A DNA stretch of 64,000 bases, from NCBI RefSeq assembly GCF_963576615.1, contig NC_088715.1, positions 61,240,981-61,304,980 of the forward strand, in the 5' to 3' direction. The DNA comes from Watersipora subatra. Taxonomy: Eukaryota; Bryozoa; Gymnolaemata; Cheilostomatida; Watersiporidae. Shown one piece after another: positions 1 through 12,900 of the stretch. The position numbers and the translations under genes are program-made. Every line of letters starts with the position of its first letter. Within the stretch, counting starts at the first letter, position 1. The notes under the pieces were generated by a model. The model was not told where the DNA came from. It was given only the letters and a program-made list of their open reading frames with translations, and did not search any database.

Positions 1-1303
1 GAGATTTCAGGCCCCATTCAAGCAAAATTGATTAAGTCAGCCATTCATTGTATAATAGCCCCGGCACTAATTGCGTACCGAATATTTGGCTTTATGACAT
101 TTGTTGTTGGACTAGTATTTTACCATTTCAGCGACTGCATTGTGAGGACACTAAATCACAAATTATTAAACATTGTAAACGCTGATGGGTTTGTGATAGT
201 ATGAACATTGTTATGACCGATGATCATCAAAGCATTGTGGGATTAACACCAAACATACGATGGTATAGTGTGGAGTCTGTGGACCAGCCTTTAACAAAGT
301 TTTCCTTGAATCATTGCCTATATTGATAATGTATCATTTTATGGACAGCAAAACCAATAGAAAAACGCATCTGGTGAGCTAAACTGAGTCCATTTCATTC
401 TAGCGTGTCAGGAAGTGATAGATCTGAGAATGTCTCTATATCAGAGATTATCAATGACCATGACAGGTTAATGCGCATAGGTTTGCCACAGAGATGAAAT
501 ATATGGCTTCATTTATAAATATTTTTAAATAACACAATATCAAAGGCCTCCGGCTGAGATCTGCTAATAATAGATCAGATGAAAAAGAAAACTTTGAATT
601 AAATTCAAAAGTTCTATTGACAACAGATGTGAATAAGTAGTTGTATTACTGACACGATAGAATATTTATGATACCTATAATAAAAAACTAGGAATTACGA
701 ACCACATGATCATCGACATTCTAGTTTTCTTTAAAAGCACTACGCAAATCTTAAAGGGATATCAGCAAAATGGTTTGGTAAGCAATATTTCACACAAAAC
801 TGTTAAACAGAAAATAGAATGTATTTTGTTAACCCCCAAAAGTCATTTCCGCTTGCATAGTAGTACAAGGTTGATAAACAGAGCATGTGTTTTGGTTGAA
901 ATAATGGCTACATTTTTAAGCAAGTTTTAGAAAATCTGATTAGGTATCATGATTGCTCTATTTGCAGCTTTTTCTGCTCAATTTTATTGAACTTCCGGAA
1001 AATCATAACCAAAGTTAGTCACTAGTTAGACTGACCTTACTGATCTGAAGTTATCTACTCCTAACAAGTACTTTATGAAAGTTACTATACAGAGGTCATT
1101 TTGTCACGCGTACAAATGCATAAAGAGTCATTATTGGTTTTGGCACAATTGTCCTATTTAGTTCAAGGCCACTCGTCAGCTCTTGAATATCAAGATCCTA
1201 TTAGGCGACTATCTTCTCCTTCATTATTGTAGGCACTGAATACTTACGTACGTACTTAGGCAACAATACTTGATGATTCTAACGAAATGTACTGATAAGT
1301 ATT

Positions 1304-1421
1304 GTATTGGAAGCTCTGTGCGTATCCGGTAAAATCAACGGATAGTAAGATATATGTTCTGGTTCTTTATTAATCTTAAAACATCCATTGATTTTACTGA
1401 TACGTACAGAGCTTCCAATAC
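1304..1421. repeat. Imperfect hairpin, 40-bp arms
   Basis: Arm 1304-1343 pairs with 1383-1421 with a few mismatches around a loop of about 40 bp. It may be a small MITE. Confidence 0.7.
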
Positions 1422-1724
1422 AGTGAGAAATTACTGGTCCTTTTAGAGTTCGATTTAATTAAGAAAACTGACCAACAGCTACTGACTAAGGCTTGATACT
1501 TTAAAACTGAACGATGTGTGTACGTCGTGCTTTTCTTCATTGGAAGAAAACAATAACAAACGAAATACCGGATTTACCGATCCAATCGATCCGAAAGTAG
1601 ATGACAGAACCAGAATGAAAACTATTCTAAGTATGTTGTCATTTTGGCAAGAGGGATTAGTTTAAGGTTAGATGCTTTTCATACCATGATCCATAACCTT
1701 TCCTGTCAATTAAATTCTGACCTG

Positions 1725-1895
1725 CTATTCACAGACCACTAGGCTACTGGGCTATCATTCCAACACACAAACAGTAATTAATAAATAAGCAACGTCTCAT
1801 TAAGACCTACAGCAAACAGCTAATGTTTGTGTTCTTTTAAATTTTTATGACAATGGAATTGGTGCCCTCGAAAGGGTACAATAATCTTTCCTTTG
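1725..1895 (-). mobile_element. SINE remnant (family A)
   Basis: Shares a flank with the copy at 11640-11985, including the CCAACACACAAACA block and a GACAATGGA(A/G)TT block, and has an ACCACTAGGCTAC tRNA-like box. Confidence 0.5.
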
Positions 1896-2285
1896 TTATA
1901 TATCATAGATCAGACTAGAAGAAATATTAGAATTGTCTGAATGCTATATAAAGATGTCTTAATACAGTCAGAAACTGCAAAATAGTGTCTACCCAAGAGT
2001 CTTACTGAGATCAGTAAACATCATAAAGAAAAGGTGATTTAGTTGTCTACAAGTAGGTGCTTTGGACTTGGATCGGTATAATTATTAACACAATCTGAAA
2101 AACTTTATAAAAATATTTGTTATGATAAGACTCGTATTCGTCTGTCCATCTATCCAAAGTCACTCTCTGAAGGAAAAGTTAGGAAAAAATTAGGGAAAAA
2201 AAATAGAAAATTTCCGTCGGTTCGGAAAAAATATTTTGTTCAACAAGATTAAAAATCTTGACCTTCATTTTGGTAGACTGACACT

Positions 2286-2555
2286 TTATGACCTGCAATA
2301 CTTCACCATTTGTGACACTTTACCACCTGCGGCACTTTACCACCTGCGACACTTTACTACCTGCGACACTTTACCGCCTGCGACACTTTACCACCTGCGA
2401 CACTTTACCACCTGCGACACTTTACCACCTGCGACACTTTACTACCTGCGACACTTTACCACCTGCGACACTTTACCACCTGCAACATTTTACCACCTGC
2501 GACACTTTACCACCTGCGACACTTTACTACCTGCGACACTTTACTACCTGCTTTA
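2286..2555. repeat. 17-bp minisatellite, about 16 copies
   Basis: Unit CCTGCGACACTTTACCA and close variants in head-to-tail order. The open frames across it are repeat artefacts. Confidence 0.95.
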
Positions 2556-2840
2556 TTGGGAGATAATTTTGCAGCTACTTATTACACTACCTAAAGATTT
2601 CTCATGCCAAACCAGACTGCCAGAGTGCTAGTAATAGTAGCATGAATAACAAGAGTAAATAAGAAATATCTACTAAGGGATGAGATTTATGGATTACCAT
2701 TGATCTGTACCCTATTTTTGGATGCCAGAGCTAATAAAGCTAACTGGCTTGACAGCAAATGCAGGTGATCCTACCAAATATTGTAAAACAAATAAAGAAG
2801 CAAAGAAGAAGAATTATCAAACCAAATAAAGATCACAACA

Positions 2841-3570
2841 TTGCAGTACAATGGCAGAGAACTTGCAGAGGTGGAGACAGAAAAAAGAGCATTTCAAAAA
2901 AAATCTTCCTTCTCTCTGCTTTTCATTATTTTGGTGAGACTTCTCCTAAACTCGCTACATGAGTCCCTTGAGGAAGTTTTGGCATACAACAATGTAAAAC
3001 ATATATTTATGTGTCAAAAGAAACATGACACATATGAAGAGGAAGTAGAAGCACTGGTGAGTGCTTTTAAATTATTCAAAGAAGACACCACACAAAAGAT
3101 TAGAATACAAGAGTGTTCTACAATGACATTAGAGAGAAAATAGAGTAGATAATAATAGAATAGCAATTTCGGTTGGATAGATGGATAATATTGGTGATAC
3201 ATCTTACAAGAATCTTTGAGCCATTTAAGGGAGTTAAATAATGATGACAAAGACGTAGATAATATAAAAAACTGCTATTGCAAGAATGAAGAAGTTAGTG
3301 AAAACAGGACTTCATGAAACACGTGAAACATAAACGCATGAGTTGTTAAAATTATTCAATAAATCACTTGATTGGATGGCAGAAGAGCTAAGATGTCTTG
3401 TCAGAGGCCGAGCAAAGGTTAAACTATGACCAAGAAAGACACCTAAAGGAAGATGCTAGTAGATTTTATGTACAAATAAAGAATAAAGACAAGCTCATGA
3501 CAGTGATTGAGGAGGTAGGTTGGAAAAGTACAGCCCACCAGATCGTGTGGAGCAAAGAAAGACTATTGTA
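2841..3570 (+). pseudogene. Possible decayed coding stretch, unknown family
   Basis: An open stretch at 2841-3143 has charged, coiled-coil-like composition (for example TYEEEVEALVSAFKLFKE). After stops, further open pieces occur at about 3340-3560 in shifting frames (HELLKLFNKSLDWMAEEL, then DQERHLKEDASRFYVQIKN). This looks like a frameshifted remnant of one protein. I do not recognise it, and it may be chance in purine-rich DNA. Confidence 0.25.
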
Positions 3571-4089
3571 GACTTGATAAAGTAGTTGAGGTGATTGTGA
3601 CAAATAAAAGTGAAACAGAGCTGAGATCTAAACAGAAAGGAAAGAAAAAGAAAAAATGGAATATAGAGAAACTGGAACTGCTTAGTGTTCTGTGGGCAAT
3701 GTTCACTATAATAATAACCGTGTCTGTTCGTCTATCTGAAGCCATGCCAAGAGCGTTAAAAAAATGTTTTTGCACTGGAATTCAGCTTGGAAACGACAGT
3801 TTGGCCAACAGACATGCTAACCATTACACCACACAACCATCTTGCCATAATAGGGAATAATTATGGACATACTTATGACACCTAACAATATTTCATGGCG
3901 CACAGGACTGCCTGTGCTCTCGTGGTTGACAAAAGGATGGCAGAAGAGATAAACTAAAGGCTTGCTGAAAGGTGGTTCAGATCAGAGTCAAAATCGTTGC
4001 TCCAGGTAACAATCAGGGCAATCAAGTGAAGGTCGTCGGTGTGCAAGTTAACAATCCTTGATCTTGAAGTACATGTATAATCTTGAAGT

Positions 4090-4375
4090 ACTTACTTCAA
4101 GCTGACATCGTATATCATGCACAAGCAGATGCTGTGTGTGTTTTTAAAAGCATTGTTGGTCAAACGTTGGCTTTGGAATTGGCAGTTATGCCTGAGTTTA
4201 GAGGTAAGCGAACCTCGACTACTGGAGACATGCCTACTTGTAGAGAGAAGTTTAAGGCTTGATGTCATTCCTGTCACCATCAGTGGCCTTTATGTGAGAA
4301 ATGAACTTAAACCTGTTGTTTGCAGATCAGGTGTTCTGGACTACTAGGCCACGGCTGCTCTTGACAAGTTACCAA
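4090..4375 (-). mobile_element. tRNA-derived SINE (family A)
   Basis: On the minus strand it starts with a tRNA-like A-box region (GCCTAGTAGTCCAGAAC) and a B-box-like GGTTTAAGTTC. Its body is shared with copies near 6010-6395, 11640-11985 and 23560-23880. Confidence 0.6.
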
Positions 4376-4491
4376 AAATGTATAGATTGCGTGACACTGA
4401 GATGAGACAATAGGGCATATTCTCAGCGACTGCTAGAAGTTAGCTAACTCAAGGAACAAAAGAGAAGCAACAGAGTGTACTATCATACATT

Positions 4492-4551
4492 TTTTAATGT
4501 TACAAAACCCACAGTGTACTATCATACACTGTGGGTTTCGTAACATTAAAA
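4492..4551. repeat. Near-perfect hairpin, 27-bp arms
   Basis: Arm 4492-4518 is the inverted complement of 4525-4551 with one mismatch, around a 6-nt loop. Confidence 0.9.
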
Positions 4552-4599
4552 ATAGTATGCAGGTTCAACAACCTTTAAAACATGATGCAATCACTAAAC

Positions 4600-5035
4600 A
4601 ACATGATGAATACTTGTGAACAAAGAAGTGAAAATTTGTTTTGATTGTCATCATATTGTGTGATAGGATAAAAAGCCTGATAAAATTGTTGATGACAAGA
4701 ACAATGCTAAAACAGGGCTTTTTGTTATTGCATTACCAGAGGTTTCTGATGTGAAAGGAAAAGTGCCGGAGAAAATACCAACATAATTTAATCTAGCGAT
4801 TAATGTGCGGAAAATAAAAATGATGATGCTCATAATTCATGGGGTGCTTTAGGCTATTTAAATGATTACATGATGGTTCTTCATCACAAACAGAGTCATC
4901 TGAGCAAACAGCCTTACTAGGATTAGGAAATAAGAAAAAGTTGTTATCTAAATCACGGATCTCTGGACAGAGGATGCTATCATTACCTGCACAAGCTAAA
5001 AAATTCTATAACGATGTTGTAGTAATACACAATTG
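4600..5035. other. Intergenic, no gene seen
   Basis: Short open stretches only, interrupted by stops in every frame; nothing recognised. Confidence 0.4.
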
Positions 5036-5037
5036 AT

Positions 5038-5180
5038 CAACCAATAAATAAATAAATCAATAAATTGATAGATGAATCAATAAATACATCAATAAATTAT
5101 TCAATAAATAAATCAATAAATCAATCAACAAATCAATCAATTGATCATTTTATTAATCTGCCAATTAATCAATTAATCAG
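5038..5180. repeat. Degenerate AATA/ATCA simple repeat
   Basis: Runs of AATAAATCAATAAAT-like units with drift toward ATCAATTGATC. Confidence 0.9.
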
Positions 5181-6010
5181 TAATAGCAGCTTAACTGCAG
5201 TCATTACTCTTATTTGGTCGTCTATGGCCCTGGCTGTCGCACCAACAGCTGCAAGGGTTTTGAGCATTTGCAATTCTTATGAGCCAAAATGTTTAATTGC
5301 AGCCTTAATATCCTGTATTTGCAGAAAGACAAAAGCAGCTAAATCCAGTGACACTCGCCTGACAAGATGACAAGGGCTGGCAATACTAACATCTAAAAAT
5401 AGCAGCTCTGAACAAGTGGTGCCAAGTGAGTTAAAAAAACTGAACATGCCTAAAAGCTGGCTCAGGAGGATTATAACGGCAACGAGGGGGTCAGCTAAAA
5501 ACAGCAATCATTTTGATGACCGCTGCCTGAAGGTTATCTGGCATAGGCGAAAACTGCGAACGTGCCTAAAAATGTAACGCACAAAATTTGATGGTTATAC
5601 CACAAATAAAAGGGCCGGGCTACTACTTTGCCAAATTTTTTTCAATATTGGGCAAGGCCAGGTTAAAAATAACCAATTGATGGTTGCATTTTCGTTTCCT
5701 GTGTTTTTGTGTTGCTGAGGATTCTTTTATTTTGCAGCAAAGAGGAGTAAAGTGCTTAATAATAATATACAACATGATACCAATAAATAACGATATACCA
5801 AGTTTTATATAGTGCTAATAACATAGCATAAGTTGCTAAAAAAAGTTCTTTGTATAATTTTTTTGCACAAAGTTTCATAGCTATGTATTTCATAGCATGG
5901 TTCCAATAGTGTAATTGAAGTTGATCAATGATTTCTGTATAATTCCGTTCTATGTTATCAAATTAGAATGAGTGGCCATTCACTTCTCCAGTGCAGTCAC
6001 AGTTCAAGAT
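5180..6010. other. Intergenic, no gene seen
   Basis: The minus strand is open for 76 codons at 5277-5507 but has no family signature; otherwise AT-rich unique sequence. Confidence 0.4.
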
Positions 6011-6395
6011 GTGCGAACAATCCTTCTAAAATTGAGTATGACGTTTGCTTAGCTTACTGCGAGCAGAGGCTGTGTGAGTGTTTTTAAAAACCATTGTCAC
6101 ACAAACAATGGCTTTGTGATACTGGCTTAACCTGTCTTAGTCCAATGGACTAAGACAGGTTCAGCCAGTATCACAGAGTTCAGTCTACTAAGACTAAGAC
6201 AGATTCAAGAAAGCTTGAACCTGCAAGAACCTGCAAGACAGTAGCAAGAAAACTTCAACAAATGGAAAGATGCAACTTGCGGAGAGTAATTTAAGCTTAG
6301 ATGTTATTCTTTTTGCCACTTTTTTAGGGATTTGAACTCTATCCTGTTTTTACCAAGTCAGGCATGCTAGACCACTAGACCTAACTGCTTTTCTT
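6010..6395 (-). mobile_element. SINE (family A) containing a cruciform-forming palindrome
   Basis: Shares the AGCAGAGGCTGTGTGAGTG block with the copy at 4090 and ends in ACCACTAGACC, the inverted tRNA-like A box. The palindrome 6115-6175 sits inside it. Confidence 0.6.
6115..6175. repeat. Near-perfect palindrome, 30-bp arms, 1-nt centre
   Basis: Arm 6115-6144 and arm 6146-6175 are inverted complements with one mismatch and almost no loop. Confidence 0.9.
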
Positions 6396-6399
6396 TGTA

Positions 6400-7236
6400 A
6401 TAATATTAACTTTACTTTTTTTACTAAATAGCACCATAACATCAGACTCTCAAGACTGGCGGCAACTGTAATCAAATTAAACTATCTCTCGTTTAAAATG
6501 CTCTTTACCTCAAGAGCGTGATAAGTAAATCAACTATAAAAAAACTTCTTTCAAATTCAATAATCGTTTAAATATTGGTGCCCAAAACAAGTAAAACTGA
6601 AGAGGCAATTCATACTTGATAAACATTATTTGCCAGCTCTTAAAAAGTAGCTTTTTGTACCAAACTTCTTAAACTGTCAAAACGATGGTTATAACTTAAT
6701 ATTTTCAACAATTTTAGTGATTAAAACCCTTTGCATTATTTGCATATATTGTATTTTAAAGGCAATCAAACATCTTTTTTAATGTAATGTTTGTTAAAAA
6801 CATGATAATTGCCAGTTAAATCTTGAGTGTTTTTGAGTAGTATCCACCAAGGAAATGATGTATTGACACTATGCAAAGAGCAAACAAAGATAACAATTCT
6901 ATATGATGAAGCAGTCGTATAAGAGAAAAATTCGTTTCACTAGCGTAAGATACATAATAATAAACTGTAGCATACTGGCTGAACCAATACAAGATAATAT
7001 AGTCTTATAATTCAATAACAATATATGGCAATACTAACAAAAATATGGTAGATAAATGCGCAAACACGCAAAAAACCATCAAATGGTAAATGTCAAACAA
7101 CGGTGTGAAAACTCTCCATAGATTTACAAAGTAAAACGGACCACAGGTTCTATGCATGCTATATACATTATATAGCATATCTTATCATACAGATAAGAAA
7201 GGTGTGAAAACATATGCAAGCTATAGTATACATAAT
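6400..7236. other. Intergenic downstream of copy C
   Basis: AT-rich; no exon or repeat family recognised. Confidence 0.4.
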
Positions 7237-7242
7237 TTTATT
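7237..7242 (-). terminator. Polyadenylation signal of copy C
   Basis: AATAAA on the minus strand, 33 nt after the proposed stop codon of copy C exon 6. Such hexamers are common by chance in AT-rich DNA. Confidence 0.45.
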
Positions 7243-7274
7243 TTAGTAGAGACACAAACCGCTGGAAGAGTGTT

Positions 7275-7316
7275 CTAGTTCTTTTCGATATCTCTGCTGT
7301 CAGACTGCCTTCCCTC
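7275..7316 (-). CDS. Copy C exon 6 (C-terminal)
   Basis: A pyrimidine-rich acceptor (TTTATTGTTGACAG) opens a phase-0 exon encoding EGRQSDSRDIEKN with a TAG stop. A polyadenylation hexamer follows within 40 nt. It shows no residue similarity to exon 6 of copy A, so the call depends on position and signals. Confidence 0.55.
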   Translation of the reverse strand, partial: EGRQSDSRDIEKN

Positions 7317-9881
7317 CTGTCAACAATAAAGAAAGTTACACTCTCAAGCAACCAAGTAATGAGAACATTTTGGTTTAGAAGTTGTCTGCAATTTTTAAGG
7401 TAAAACAACTTCTAAATACTAAACACATTTACACATTGTAAACGTCGATTTCCTGAATTTGCTATTTAAAGTTTGGATGTATTGACATTCTAATCATGAC
7501 TCTTTTAGCAACAAAGTTTTTTTGTTTGGTGGTCATTAAGTTAGTCAGCATGCACCAAAACTTTAAAGCTACAAACATATTATAGATCATTCAGACCACC
7601 ACATTCTAAGAATTTGTGTGGTTGAAGATTTATGTTGCTGGTAAGATACGGGTCAAAGTCCTTAGATCATCAGTGCTCTTTATTTCAATAACTGATCTGC
7701 ATGAGTCACCCTATAACAAAGACTCTGTTAAAAGTTACATCACACTGCACAATAGATTATTATATAACCACATCGTACACTCACATAGGCCACCGATGAT
7801 GAAGAGTTATCGTCTCCCTTTCTGTATTTGTAAAGCCATACTCTGAGCTTGAAGCAGCCATAGAAAATAAAGTGAATGATGATGACAACAACAGCAGCAC
7901 CCCCACAATATATCAGTGGCCAGGTAACTCCATCACTCCAGTCAAGCACCTTTAATAAACAAGTGAACACAAGTGGTGAGTGTTCGGTCATTCATTCAAC
8001 ATTCGATGTATATAAAGTATTTTGTATGAAATGTATAAAGCGTATGAAATGTATAAAGCGTATAAAATGTATAAAGCGTATGAAATGTATCAAGCGTATG
8101 AAAGGTATAAAGCGTATGAAATGTATAAAGCGTATGAAATGTATAAAGCGTATAAAAGGTATAAAGCGTATGAAATTTATAAAGCGTGTAAAATGCATAA
8201 AGCGCATGAAATGTATAAAGCGTATGAAATGTATAAAGCGTATGAAATGTATAAAGTGTGTGAAATGTATAAAGCGTATGAAATATATAAAGCGTATGAA
8301 ATGTATAAAGCGTATGAAATGTATAAAGCGTATGAAATGTATAAAGCGTATGAAAGGTATAAAGCGTATGAAATGTATAAAGCGTATGAAATGTGTAACG
8401 CGTATGAAATGTATAAAGCGTATGAAATGTACAAAGTGTATAAAATGTATAAAGCGCATGAAGCGTATAAAGCGTATAAAGCGTATAAAGTCAGACAGAC
8501 AGACAACAATGACTTTAGCATATATAGTTTTTGTGATATTCAATAAGAGCCGTTGTCCTTTTATCAATCAATGTTAGGCTATTAACAGATCAGCTAAGAA
8601 ATGACCAACTGATTCCGAGTTTGCCAATTTGGCCTCAAACTGGAGAGAAGGGTCAACAATTACGTCTCAATGTGAGCTGTAACTCTACACTAAAGTAAAA
8701 GTTGAATAAATGGGTGAAATGCTGACACAGCAGCTCATTAGTAATTACAAAATGCTAAGTTAGGAGTTAATATTATTACTATCAAGTATATGATATAGTT
8801 ACTACTACCTACTACTGATGTATTAATAAAAAAATTTGCATCTGACAAAAGGCGAAGTAAATAAAACATCTTTTATTTAAAAAATGAATCCATTTAATCA
8901 TCGAGTTAAACTTATATTTAAATGGCCAGAATATTTTATATTTCATATTTTTTATTTCATATTTTATTCAAACCTCTAACCCTGTCAGTTTAGTGTGCCA
9001 TGAAAATTTGTTTTTAAAAACTTCATCTATATTAATTCTACTCCCTTTTTTTCATAAAGCCCCGAGGATAACATCTTGCACAATTATCCTTCAACATTGG
9101 AAGATGGTCGATTAGTGCGGGTTTAGAATGTTGGTCTACTAAGCAGAATGTCATGAGTTTGAACAATGTACCATGTGATCCTTTACCCCACCCTCTAACC
9201 TTGGCTTAGGACAGACTGGTACCCTGGCTAGCCATGAGAGAGCGACAGTTGTAATAACTGGTATCTGCACAATTATTCTGAAATGCAGAATGGTGTTTGA
9301 TTGGCCCTGGTGTTAGAGTGTCAGTCTACCAAGATGAAAGTTGTGAGTTCAAATCCTGCATGCGGTAATATTTTTTCTTAACATCTAACAGTGACTTTGG
9401 ACGAAAAAACGGAAAAACACAGTTTTTAGTATATTAAAGGTTAGCGGAATGCCCGGTATTGCGCGGGCATTAAAAATCAGCTTATAATGAGTTGTCTGCT
9501 ACTTGCCATTAGCCTGGCAAATATCCAATGGCTAATTTAAGTAAGCTAGTTATCTACAGCTCTTTATAAAACGTAGAATGACGTTGCGTCATAACGGAGA
9601 GCGGGAGGGTGTTTTCACCCAGATAGTGACATATATCGCTCTAACAACCCATCAATCTCGAGTAGCTAAATCGGTAAGGCATTTGCCTGGTGAATGGGAG
9701 ATTCAGAGATCAAATCTTCTGTGACATGGATTTTTCATTCCAATATTTAAATAGCTATAGCTGGACAAACTGAACTAATACATACATTGAGATATATATA
9801 CTGTGTGTGATACCTATTGTACCACATGAAATTATTAGTAATAAAATGTTTAACTCATAGAGTGAAGTTTCACTTAAACAT

Positions 9882-9952
<71 letters not shown>

Positions 9953-12900
9953 GCTATGTTGATCTATATATATTTATATATATATATATATTGGCAAAAG
10001 TGAGCAAATAAAAGACCATTAAGTCAGATCTGTTTTTGCCCCTCTTATGTTGCTCTACTGACTATGAAGCACTTCATTTTCAGCATTTTCCTAACTTTTA
10101 GAACTTTTATTATTACTAGTACTCTGGCAAACCAATGCGCTGCGAGAGATCATCGTGTGTAGTGAAAATGCGCACAATTATTCTGCGAGGAGCAAGATGG
10201 TTGAGTAGAGCAGATGGTAGTGTGCTTGGCTGAAATGCCAAATATCTAGGTTCGAGTCCAATACAATGCAATCTTTTTTACCATTCTCAGCAAAGCTTTG
10301 AACAGAAAAATGGACACGTGCTTTATTATAGTAAAGATTTGCGCAATGATATTTTAAATTACCATTATGTGTTATTATATTTTTTAATTTTGTACCACTT
10401 ACAGAGTATATGTATGGCATTCCCAGGGCATTTGTTCCTCCGCTATAGTCATAGATTATGCTGAAGATAATATAAGACAGACCAAGCAGAAATGGTAGGT
10501 AGACATGCAAAATCTTTACTGGCATTGCAGTGATCCAGATGTCTATGAGCACATAGAGGCCATTGACTCCATGCGTAACATACGTATCGGCATAAATGGG
10601 GTAATCTGAAAATGTACCAAGTCCTTAACAGACAACATCGAAGGATACAGCAAGGTGAGCAAATGTGATGTCATTATAATAAGTCTCTATACAGCGATAG
10701 TTGTAGAGACACCTAGGTACGCCATTGCTAAATTGCTACTCTGGGCTGGCAAGCTGATCATGTTTCCATAGAGTGCTATAATAGAGTGATGGTCGGGCGA
10801 CTCCTCATGTCAAAGCATACGTTCGCATATAAAGCAACAGGAGAGAAAGACCTACACACCCACTAGTGTGATGCCATTAATTGCTAAGGCTGTTTCCATG
10901 GCACAATGATGGTGCATCAAACAGATGCTTCACTTCCAAACAGCGACACTGAATCATGGCAGAATGAGAGCGATATAGTTGTTTCTATGATGGCATTGCA
11001 GCGTCATATGGGGGTGAATCACTACGCTATCACTCTATGGAACCATAGCATTAGTTATATAAAGATCAACTGGTTATTATGAGATGTGGAACTGTATAAA
11101 GAGAGTGACTTCATTAAGAGAATCGTGTCATAATGACACAGTTCTCGGACTTACACTATGTTCACATTGAAAAGACATTAAATGGCCTGCTTGTAACTAT
11201 CTTATGGACCAGCCTTAAATATATTTTGCTTGATCAAAGAAGATATTTGGTTGTTATTACAACCTTCTCCAGTCTCACAGAACAGTGTATAGATAAATTA
11301 ATACCTCTTAATGCATAAAGTACCATATTGGTGCCATTTGCATTCCTTTAGCGGCATTTTTCTCTTTATAATTCACGCAGTTATGAGGCTTAGCTACATG
11401 TACTATCTCTATGGCAAAAAGAGAGAGAGACCAGCAAAGTGTATAGCTACTACCACGGTAGCCTGCATCGTTTCATTTAAACAATTTTTATCCTCAACTT
11501 TTAATCTCTTTGGCGAACACAAAGAGATCTCTGTCGAACACAACAATTCTTTATCTAGAGGCAACCAAAGCACATTTTCAAAACTGCGAAACCAACTTTA
11601 ATAAAACACCTTACATAAAGTAGATGCTTGATTGTGAATGAATGTTCTTCCTGGCACCAGTTAATTTGAACATTTTTCTCTTAGCCATAACAAGTTTGGC
11701 TATTGCCCGATTGCCCGACTAGGTGCTGGCTAGCCTACATTGCCGATTTGGCAGAGAGAAGGCAACCCTTCCTGTCACTACCAGTGACACTTTCTGGGAA
11801 TTAAGCCCAACCTGTTGTTTACAGTCAGGTACCTTCAACCACTAGGCTACGGCTATCTCAATCCAACACACAAACATTAATTATTAATCAGTGTCTTATT
11901 CAGGTGCTATAGCAGTCAGCCAATGTTTGTGTTCTATTAAAGTTTAACGACAATGGAGTTAGCACCCTATATATCGTACTAAATAAATGCCCGGCATTGC
12001 CCGAGTAAGAAAAAAGCCTTTTCACCAAAAATTTATTTTCATTTAACATGTACAACATTTATCATTCTAAATTTTTAACTTCACATCGTGAGAAAAGTGT
12101 TTTGGGCAGCTCAAATAAACTGAGAGAAAAAAGAAAACAGCTGTAAAAGTGTTTAAATGTGAAATAATTAGCAAATAATGGCTAGATAATCTGTTTTGCT
12201 AATTATTACAATGAAAAGGATTTGCTACTGATACACTTATTATGAAGCGAAAAAAATAAATAAAAATCAAGAATATGCTAAATTAGTAATAACAATGACT
12301 ACATAGAAGAGTCTGTATAAAAAGTTTGCTATCGTCGCAGAAGCTCGTTGTATTCAAAGTTTTGATGAACAATATTGGTACTTCTCAAACTTGGTACAAA
12401 CATACAGCATTGAATTGGGCAAGGGTACTTTGTCTTAGTACTTTGTAGATCTCCCTATTGCCCTTAGAAGAAATTGGAAATAAAACTGTAACGGCACATC
12501 TGAAATTAAAACAGCTACATAATTTGAAAATTTAAAATTAAAAAAATAGGTAATGAACTTAGAAATGGCTTTTGCAAAAAGTCAAGAAAAAAAAGCAAAA
12601 GGTATTATTAATTAATAACAAGAAGTACATTTTTTTGTAGCGTGCAATCATGATAAGGTTAAATAAAAAGGTGCAAATGGTAAGAATGGCTTAGCCTAGT
12701 TGTTACACGCACTTGATTGTTGACTTGCGATTTGAATGTTGTAAATTCAAATCCTCAGAGCAACAGATATTTGTTACCAAAACATTATCACTAGAACTAG
12801 ACAAGCTAATGATGACAGATACTCACAGTTAAATATAGATTAGTACCCTGGCATTCTGGTGTGATATGAGTGATCATCAAATGTAGTAATTCACTGCATC

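Larger units (their letters stand above)
1..2235. other. Intergenic, no gene seen
   Basis: No ORF or exon with recognisable homology on either strand. It holds a hairpin (1304-1421) and a SINE remnant (about 1725-1895). The rest is AT-rich unique sequence. Confidence 0.5.

Noticed and set aside
7876-8577. Lys/Cys/Met-rich 233-codon ORF and its minus-strand Phe/Ile counterpart
   Set aside because: 18-bp tandem array open in several frames; it overlaps copy C intron 4 and exon 5 on the other strand.
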